From Rhizobium sp. LCM 4573 (GTDB lineage Bacteria; Pseudomonadota; Alphaproteobacteria; Rhizobiales; Rhizobiaceae): a stretch of 8,953 bases of DNA. The stretch's first letter is position 1. Each line of letters opens with the position of its first letter. The stretch covers positions 118,813-127,765 of the forward strand of contig NZ_MDDW01000006.1 in assembly GCF_001854865.1 (NCBI RefSeq). The letters run 5' to 3'. This document shows positions 1 to 4,891 of the stretch, piece by piece. The translations under genes and the position numbers were made by a program. The notes under the pieces are model-generated. The model was not told the DNA's origin, made no database searches, and saw only the letters and a list, made by a program, of their open reading frames with translations.

Positions 1-337
1 AGCCGAAATCCGAAAGCTTGTCCGGCTCCGTCAGCCGTGGCTCGCCACTGAATTCATCGGCGACGTAAAGCAATGAAATCCAGTGCTGATTGTCGGATGG
101 TGTAATGAGTTCGGCCGAACCGATGAGCTTTATCCGCCGGATCTCCAGCCCGGTTTCTTCCTCGGCCTCGCGGCGCGCCGCCGCTTCCGCGGGTTCCATG
201 AAGTCGACTTTCCCGCCGACGATGCTCCAGTGGCCGGCCTCGGGAGCGCGCATGCGCTTGTAGAGAAGGATCTTGCGGTCACGCAAAATGACCAGGCCCA
301 CGCCGAGGCCCGGAAAATCGATGCCGGGCATGCTCAT
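1..337 (-). CDS. Nudix (MutT-type) hydrolase, C-terminus off-window
   Basis: This is a Nudix-family pyrophosphohydrolase, which typically cleaves a nucleoside diphosphate linked to another moiety using Mg2+. The 112 visible residues begin MSMPGIDFPGLGVGLVILRD. A complete Nudix box (GX5EX7REUXEEXGU) spans residues 42-64: G42, E48, R56-E57, the metal-binding glutamates E60 and E61, then G63-L64. The frame is open to the left edge, so the C-terminus is missing; family members are usually 130-160 residues. The start is either ATG at 337 or the in-frame ATG at 331. Neither has a strong ribosome binding site, and the first lies only 6 bp after the rhlE stop, so translation is probably coupled to rhlE. 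The substrate cannot be told from the sequence; ADP-ribose, oxidised dNTPs, NADH or an RNA 5' end are all possible for the family. Family assignment is secure, function is not. Confidence 0.9.
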   Translation of the reverse strand, partial: MSMPGIDFPGLGVGLVILRDRKILLYKRMRAPEAGHWSIVGGKVDFMEPAEAAARREAEEETGLEIRRIKLIGSAELITPSDNQHWISLLYVADEFSGEPRLTEPDKLSDFG

Positions 338-343
338 CGGCTG

Positions 344-1843
344 TCAGGCCTTGGCGTTGGCGGCAATCAGCATGAAGGCGGGGATATCGTCGCCGAAGCC
401 AACCGGTGTCGGGCCGTCGTCGTGATCGCGATGATGGCGCGAGCGGCGTTCGCGATGATCGTCGTTGGCCGGGTTCGGCCGCGTGTTGCGGTTGCCGGTC
501 TGCGGCCTTCTGTTGTCGGCCTTGCGCTCCGATTTCACGTTTTCCACTCTCGCTTCCACGAATACCTCGTCGGCGTCCATCTGGTTGTCCCGGCTCTTCG
601 CGTCAGCCTTCTGACCCGAATCACCCCGCTTGCCGCGGCCGCGCTCCTTATCACGGTCGCGACCCTTGCGGCCACGTCCTTCGTCTCGGCTCTCCACAGC
701 AGGCGGCAATGCCGAAAGATCGCCGTTCAGCCATTCGATTTTTTCGCCGATCAGCTTTTCGATGGCATCGACATATTTGGTATCGCTGCGGGTTACGATG
801 GTAAACGCACGGCCCGAACGGCCCGCGCGGCCGGTACGGCCGATGCGGTGGACGTAATCTTCAGCATGGATCGGAACGTCGAAGTTGAAGACGTGGCTGA
901 CGTCGGGAATGTCGAGGCCGCGCGCGGCGACGTCGGAAGCGACGAGCAGCTGAATATTGCCGTCCTTGAAGTTGGCCAACATGGTCATGCGCGAGCGCTG
1001 GTCCATGTCGCCGTGCAGCGCGCCGACCGAGAAACCGTGCCGCTCGAGCGAACGGAAGAGGTCGGACACGTCCTTCTTGCGGTTGCAGAAGATGATCGCG
1101 TTCTTCAGGTCGTCCTGGGCGCGGATGAGATCGCGCAAGGCGGCGCGCTTCTCATAATCCTTGTGATGCGAAGCGACCAGGCGCTGCGTCACAGTCTTCG
1201 CGGTCGAGGAGGGTTTCGCTACCTCGATCCGTTCCGGATTCTGCAGGAAACGGTCTGCCAGCTTCTGGATTTCTGGGGGCATGGTGGCCGAGAAGAACAG
1301 CGTCTGCCGGGTAAAGGGGATCATCTTGGCGATCCGCTCGATATCCGGGATGAAGCCCATGTCGAGCATGCGGTCGGCTTCATCGATGACCAGGATTTCG
1401 ACGCCGGTCATCAGCAGTTTGCCGCGCTCGCAATGGTCCAGCAGACGGCCCGGTGTTGCGATCAGGACATCCGCGCCGCGCTCGAGCTTGCGGTCCTGTT
1501 CCTCGAAGGAGACGCCGCCGATCAGCAGCGCGACATTAAGCTTGTGGTTCTTGCCGTATTTCTCGAAGTTCTCCGCCACCTGGGCGGCAAGTTCGCGGGT
1601 CGGCTCGAGGATCAGCGTGCGCGGCATGCGCGCCCTGGCGCGGCCCTTTTCGAGCAGCGTCAGCATGGGCAGCACGAAGGAGGCTGTCTTGCCGGTGCCG
1701 GTCTGTGCGATACCGCAGATATCGCGGCGCTGCAGGGCATGGGGAATCGCGCCGGCCTGGATCGGTGTCGGCACCGAATAGCCCGCATCGGTGACAGCGG
1801 ATAGGACTTTCTGGCTCAGGCCAAGATCAGCAAATGTGGTCAA
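344..1843 (-). CDS. rhlE: DEAD-box ATP-dependent RNA helicase, RhlE subfamily
   Basis: This is a cytoplasmic RNA helicase that unwinds or remodels short RNA duplexes with ATP, typically in ribosome assembly, mRNA decay and cold adaptation. The 499-residue product carries every DEAD-box motif: Q motif ending at Q29, motif I AQTGTGKT (46-53), Ia PTRELA (81-86), Ib TPGR (130-133), II DEAD (154-157), III SAT (185-187), V ARGLD (307-311) and VI HRIGRTGR (332-339). From about residue 385 to the end lies a low-complexity tail rich in R, K, D and G, probably disordered and RNA-binding, closing with PVGFGDDIPAFMLIA. I chose the TTG at 1841-1843 because the family's N-terminus (TTFADLGLS) begins there. 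Upstream in-frame starts (TTG at 1948, ATG at 1924) sit inside the promoter. A weak purine-rich stretch (GGAAACAG) precedes the TTG. The nudix gene follows at 6 bp. The subfamily call rests on recognition of the core and tail. Confidence 0.9.
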   Translation of the reverse strand: MTTFADLGLSQKVLSAVTDAGYSVPTPIQAGAIPHALQRRDICGIAQTGTGKTASFVLPMLTLLEKGRARARMPRTLILEPTRELAAQVAENFEKYGKNHKLNVALLIGGVSFEEQDRKLERGADVLIATPGRLLDHCERGKLLMTGVEILVIDEADRMLDMGFIPDIERIAKMIPFTRQTLFFSATMPPEIQKLADRFLQNPERIEVAKPSSTAKTVTQRLVASHHKDYEKRAALRDLIRAQDDLKNAIIFCNRKKDVSDLFRSLERHGFSVGALHGDMDQRSRMTMLANFKDGNIQLLVASDVAARGLDIPDVSHVFNFDVPIHAEDYVHRIGRTGRAGRSGRAFTIVTRSDTKYVDAIEKLIGEKIEWLNGDLSALPPAVESRDEGRGRKGRDRDKERGRGKRGDSGQKADAKSRDNQMDADEVFVEARVENVKSERKADNRRPQTGNRNTRPNPANDDHRERRSRHHRDHDDGPTPVGFGDDIPAFMLIAANAKA

Positions 1844-1920
1844 AGGGAATTCTGTTTCCGTTTCGGTTCGTGAAGAACACTTATGGTCGATGCACGGGGC
1901 GTGCGCGACAACTGGCGGCG

Positions 1921-1949
1921 ACATAGGCCCAAAATGCCTGAAAGTCAAG
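1921..1949 (-). promoter_or_regulatory. Probable housekeeping sigma promoter of rhlE-nudix
   Basis: Read on the minus strand, CTTGAC (1944-1949) is followed by a spacer of exactly 17 bp and then CTATGT (1921-1926). This differs at one position from the rhizobial housekeeping consensus CTTGAC-N17-CTATAT. The predicted transcript would start near 1914, leaving a leader of about 70 nt before the TTG start at 1843. It is the best promoter match in the window. No transcript data support it here. Confidence 0.7.
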
Positions 1950-1999
1950 GAAACTCGCCGGATCGGCAGCTATATTGGTGAACGCAATGATGATGGAGG

Positions 2000-2025
2000 C
2001 GAGCCGGCTATATTTCCGGCCCTCG
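2000..2025 (-). terminator. Weak hairpin downstream of the M23 gene
   Basis: Fifteen bases past the M23 stop, the minus-strand RNA can fold CGAG-GG-CCGG, an 8-nt AU-rich loop, then CCGG-CTCG: two 4-bp stem halves with a GG bulge. No U-tract follows, so it is not a canonical intrinsic terminator. It could stabilise the mRNA 3' end or attenuate read-through into rhlE. It may equally be chance in GC-rich DNA. Confidence 0.25.
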
Positions 2026-2040
2026 AAGTAATGCTTTTGG

Positions 2041-3348
2041 TCAATTCAGGTAACTGGTGAGTTTCATGCCGGCATTGAGAAAACGAGCCGGATCGACGGC
2101 ATTGCCCTCGCGCCTCACCTCGTAATGCACGTGCGGTCCGGTCGAGCGTCCGGTCGAGCCGGCAAGGCCGACGACATCGCCTGCGGCGATCTTGTCCCCG
2201 ATCTTCACGAGCACCCGGGACATATGGCCGTAGCGGGTCGTGATGCCTTGGCCATGGTCGATCTCGACCATGTTTCCATAACCGCCTGAGGGGCCAGCGG
2301 CGATGATTTCGCCGGCACCGGTGCTCAGCACTCTGGCGCCAGTCTCGGCTTGAAAGTCGATGCCGGCGTGAAGGGCAAGCCGCCCGAGGAAGGGGTCGAT
2401 GCGATTGCCGAAACGGCTGGTAACGCTGCGCCCCGGAGCCGGGTTGCCGAAGGGGAGTGCGCGCGCCGTCTCGCGCATGTTTTCCAGCCTGCTGAGCGCG
2501 GTATCCAGTTCGTTGAGCGAGGCGTCGAAGGCGCTGGCGCTGGTCATCGGTTCGACGAACGGACCGCCGAGACCTTTTTCCGGCGAGGTCGGCGAGGTTT
2601 CGACTTCGACGCCGGTGCGGCGCATGATGGCGGCCATGGCGGCGGCGGTCTCGGATGCGTCTGTCGTGAGATTGGCGATCCTGGCGAATTGTTCCTTTTC
2701 GACTGCCTTGAGCGAAAGCGTGACCTGGGAGAAGACCCGGTCGGCGCGATCGGCCATGTTTTCCCTGAGAGGCGCATAGGCAAGCGCATTACCGATCGGA
2801 GCGGCGCTCGGCGGTTTCTTGTCGCGCAGAAGGTTCTCGATCGCCTGGATTCCGCCGCTGAGCGCGGCTTGCCGGGGTTTGCCGGACGGCTCCCCGTCAG
2901 TCCCCTCGATAGCAGGCTGCTTTATCTCGGGCATCTGCAGACCCTGTTCCTCCGCGCGTTCGAGAAGCGAGCCGAGCTTGCCGTGACGGGAGAAAAGCGC
3001 GTTCTGCTGCTCGAGAAGTTTTTCGACCTTGCGCTCCACCACCTGCTGATCGAGGAGCTGGCGGGAGGTGAGGCGGTCGAGCTGGGCGCGCAGCGCAGCG
3101 ATGCGATCCTCGTAGTCGTACTGCATGCGCGCCTGACGGGCCATCGTGGCGCCGATCAGGTCGTCGCGGACGACGAGATAGGTGGTGGCGGCGAGATAGC
3201 CGATCGACATCGTGCCGAGAAAGCAGAAGGTCAGCGCGGCCATCCATGGCCGAACCGTCATGTGTCGGATCTTCTCGCCACTGGCGAGTATGAGGACGTG
3301 CTGATGCTTCCGCTTCCCAAAAACACGGTTTTCGGTTCGGTTTGCCAC
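2041..3348 (-). CDS. Membrane-anchored M23 (LytM-type) peptidoglycan endopeptidase
   Basis: This is a probable periplasmic zinc endopeptidase that cuts peptidoglycan cross-links, tethered to the inner membrane. In the 435-residue product a basic N-terminal cytoplasmic segment (1-33) is followed by one membrane span (about 34-60). A predicted coiled coil (about 73-135), a Pro/Ala/Glu-rich linker with further helices, and a C-terminal M23 domain (about 305-425) come next. The zinc ligands are all present (H327 and D331 in HxxxD, H408 in HVH), as are the catalytic histidines H375 (RYGHMS) and H406. It therefore looks enzymatically competent, unlike the degenerate EnvC/NlpD activators. The start is GTG at 3346-3348, supported by GGGAGAAG a few bases upstream. 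It is separated by 110 bp from the DUF455 gene and 197 bp from rhlE, so it is probably its own unit. The coiled-coil tether resembles rhizobial growth and division hydrolases, but I cannot assign a specific named protein. Confidence 0.9.
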   Translation of the reverse strand: MANRTENRVFGKRKHQHVLILASGEKIRHMTVRPWMAALTFCFLGTMSIGYLAATTYLVVRDDLIGATMARQARMQYDYEDRIAALRAQLDRLTSRQLLDQQVVERKVEKLLEQQNALFSRHGKLGSLLERAEEQGLQMPEIKQPAIEGTDGEPSGKPRQAALSGGIQAIENLLRDKKPPSAAPIGNALAYAPLRENMADRADRVFSQVTLSLKAVEKEQFARIANLTTDASETAAAMAAIMRRTGVEVETSPTSPEKGLGGPFVEPMTSASAFDASLNELDTALSRLENMRETARALPFGNPAPGRSVTSRFGNRIDPFLGRLALHAGIDFQAETGARVLSTGAGEIIAAGPSGGYGNMVEIDHGQGITTRYGHMSRVLVKIGDKIAAGDVVGLAGSTGRSTGPHVHYEVRREGNAVDPARFLNAGMKLTSYLN

Positions 3349-3367
3349 CTGCTTCTCCCGGAAAATC

Positions 3368-3420
3368 GACTCGTGAGTGACCGTCTGTCGGTTCCGGAAT
3401 TACACAATTTTAAGGTTAAC
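3368..3420 (-). promoter_or_regulatory. Possible cell-cycle control elements upstream of the M23 gene
   Basis: The 110-bp gap ahead of the M23 gene is distinctly AT-richer than its surroundings around 3400-3425. On the minus strand it contains TTAACC (3414-3419) directly followed by TTAA, similar to a CtrA half-site but lacking the full TTAA-N7-TTAA arrangement. A GANTC site (GACTC, 3368-3372), the CcrM methylation target in alphaproteobacteria, lies 20 bp before the start codon. No convincing -35/-10 pair was found. The motifs are short and could be chance. Confidence 0.25.
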
Positions 3421-3458
3421 AAAGCCTTAGCTGCGCGCCTTCGCCATAGATCGAAACT

Positions 3459-4286
3459 TCAGGCATTACTGGTGGAGGTGAGCGACCGATAGAAGGAGGG
3501 CGTGAGACCGGCCTCGGCGCGGGCGAGATCATTGAAGGGAGGCTTCAAGGACCCGCGGAAGTTGGACCTTACGAGCTCCTTGAACGTCGCTGCCGGATCT
3601 TTCCGTTCGCGAGCGCAGAGAAACCGGAACCATTTCGCGCCGATCGCCACATGGCCCTTCTCGTCGTTGTAGATGACGTCGAGCACCGCGGCACTTTCGA
3701 GATCGCCGGTTTCGCGCATCTTCGCCTGGAGCGATGGCGTGACGTCGAGGCCCCGCGCTTCCAGAATGAGCGGTACCACCGCGAGCCTGGCCGTGAGATC
3801 GTTGCGGGTGGAGTGAGCCGCCTGCCACAGCCCGTCATGGGCGGGCATGTCCCCATAGTCGGCGCCCATATCGTTGAGCCGAGCACGAACCATGCGGAAA
3901 TGCTTCGCCTCCTCGAACGCAACCTGCATCCAGCCATCGAAGAAGGAGTTCGGCACCGGCTCGGTCGCAAACCGCGCGACGATATCAAGCGCCAGATCGA
4001 CTGCGTTGAGTTCGATATGGGCGATCGCGTGCAGGAGCGCGATGCGGCCGTTCGTGGTGTGAAGCGAACGTTTCTCGACTGCCTTGGGAGGGACGAGCTC
4101 GGGTTTTTCCGGCCGTCCGGGACGATCGAGCAGCGGCGGGTCGAGTGGCGAACGCAACGAAAGCCTGCGCTCGAACCAGCGCGTTGCGGTCTCCTGGGCG
4201 AGCCGCGTCTTGATGTCGAGGTCGGCGCTTGCGATTGCGGTGGTCGCACCGCCGCGCAACGAGGTGATGGTGAATTCGCCCGGCAT
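3459..4286 (-). CDS. DUF455 family ferritin-like protein, probable di-iron enzyme
   Basis: This 275-residue protein matches the DUF455 (COG2833) family by eye. The family belongs to the ferritin-like superfamily and has no firmly established reaction. A full set of likely di-iron ligands is visible in the expected order: E92 (HIELNAVDLA), E126 and H129 (EEAKHF), E177 (LILEARGLD), and E209 and H212 (DEKGHVAIG). This is two halves of E...ExxH, as in di-iron carboxylate oxidases and hydroxylases. No signal peptide or membrane span is seen, so it should be cytoplasmic. The ATG at 4286 is preceded by GGCGGAG about 6 nt upstream and lies 13 bp after the bcp stop, so the two are almost certainly co-transcribed. 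Pairing with a peroxiredoxin suggests, but does not prove, a role in oxidative stress or redox modification. The family call is firm; the substrate is unknown. Confidence 0.88.
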   Translation of the reverse strand: MPGEFTITSLRGGATTAIASADLDIKTRLAQETATRWFERRLSLRSPLDPPLLDRPGRPEKPELVPPKAVEKRSLHTTNGRIALLHAIAHIELNAVDLALDIVARFATEPVPNSFFDGWMQVAFEEAKHFRMVRARLNDMGADYGDMPAHDGLWQAAHSTRNDLTARLAVVPLILEARGLDVTPSLQAKMRETGDLESAAVLDVIYNDEKGHVAIGAKWFRFLCARERKDPAATFKELVRSNFRGSLKPPFNDLARAEAGLTPSFYRSLTSTSNA

Positions 4287-4299
4287 ATGAAACTCCGCC

Positions 4300-4767
4300 T
4301 CAAAGAGCCTTCACGGCAGCCAGCACCTCTTCGGCATGGCCGGCGACCTTGACCTTCGGCCAGATTCTGGCGATCCGCCCGTCGGCGGCGATCAGGAAGG
4401 TGGTGCGCACGACCCCCATGAAAGTGCGTCCGTACATGCTTTTCTCCTTCCAGACGCCGTAGAGATTGGCGACCTCCGTCTCCTCGTCCGAACCGAGGAC
4501 GACGGATAGGCTGTGCTTCTTCGCGAACTTGTCATGTCTGGCAACGGAATCCGGAGAGATGCCGATCACGGCCGCGCCTGCTGCCTCGAACTCGGGAAGA
4601 AGAGCGGTGAAGGCGATCGATTCGGCCGTGCAGGCTGTCGTGTCGTCCTTCGGGTAGAAGTAGAGCACGACCGGCCGTCCGCGAAAATCGCTTAACGAGA
4701 CGGTGCCGCCTCCGTCGCGGGGCAAGGAGAAATCCGGGGCCACATCGCCGAGCGCCAAGTCCGACAT
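4300..4767 (-). CDS. bcp: Thiol peroxidase of the Bcp/PrxQ peroxiredoxin family
   Basis: This cytoplasmic peroxiredoxin reduces hydrogen peroxide and organic hydroperoxides through a peroxidatic cysteine. The 155-residue product has the thioredoxin fold and the family active site PxxxTxxC (P39, T43, C46 in YPKDDTTAC), with R121 in VVRTTF as the conserved active-site arginine. C46 is the only cysteine in the protein. Position 51, where E. coli Bcp has its resolving cysteine, is isoleucine, so this is a 1-Cys form that must be recycled by an external thiol. I chose the ATG at 4765-4767, preceded by AGAAAGGAA, over an upstream in-frame start at 4812 that adds 15 non-family residues. The gene heads the bcp-DUF455 unit and is divergent from the AsmA-like gene. 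Confidence 0.93.
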   Translation of the reverse strand: MSDLALGDVAPDFSLPRDGGGTVSLSDFRGRPVVLYFYPKDDTTACTAESIAFTALLPEFEAAGAAVIGISPDSVARHDKFAKKHSLSVVLGSDEETEVANLYGVWKEKSMYGRTFMGVVRTTFLIAADGRIARIWPKVKVAGHAEEVLAAVKAL

Positions 4768-4792
4768 CAAATTCCTTTCTTTCGCCAGTATA

Positions 4793-4824
4793 TTGAGTGA
4801 TTGTCGCCGCAATCGATATATAGT
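4793..4824. promoter_or_regulatory. Candidate overlapping divergent promoters in the bcp / AsmA-like gap
   Basis: The 124-bp gap 4768-4891 must drive both flanking genes. On the plus strand TTGAGT (4793-4798), an 18-bp spacer and TATATA (4817-4822) form a reasonable sigma70-like promoter for the AsmA-like gene, with a leader of about 60 nt. On the minus strand a perfect rhizobial -10, CTATAT, lies at 4818-4823, overlapping the plus-strand -10, but its -35 region is poor. A second minus-strand -10 candidate, TATACT, lies at 4787-4792. The strand assignment of the AT-rich core is uncertain. Confidence 0.35.
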
Positions 4825-4891
4825 GGCCGCGCGAACGTCCAGATCGGTCGGATTCTGGGCGCGCTTGGTAATACCGGATTCTCAGGAACAT

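Noticed and set aside
83..1804. 573-codon open frame on the plus strand opposite rhlE
   Set aside because: It lies antisense to a fully motif-supported helicase and its translation resembles no known family. Long antisense frames are common in GC-rich alphaproteobacterial DNA.
3421..3458. Possible terminator after the DUF455 gene
   Set aside because: The GC-rich stretch contains direct repeats of AAGGC rather than an inverted repeat, with no U-tract after a stem.
2350..3492. 380-codon plus-strand frame opposite the M23 gene
   Set aside because: It is a shadow of a gene with complete catalytic residues and shows no domain or credible start of its own.
4768..4812. 15-residue N-terminal extension of Bcp
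   Set aside because: Family members begin near MSDLALGD, and the ATG at 4767 has its own AGAAAGGAA ribosome binding site.
4703..4891. N-terminal extension of the AsmA-like protein from a GTG at 4703
   Set aside because: It would overlap bcp and cross the promoter region. The ATG at 4892 has a good AGGAA site and places the membrane span sensibly.
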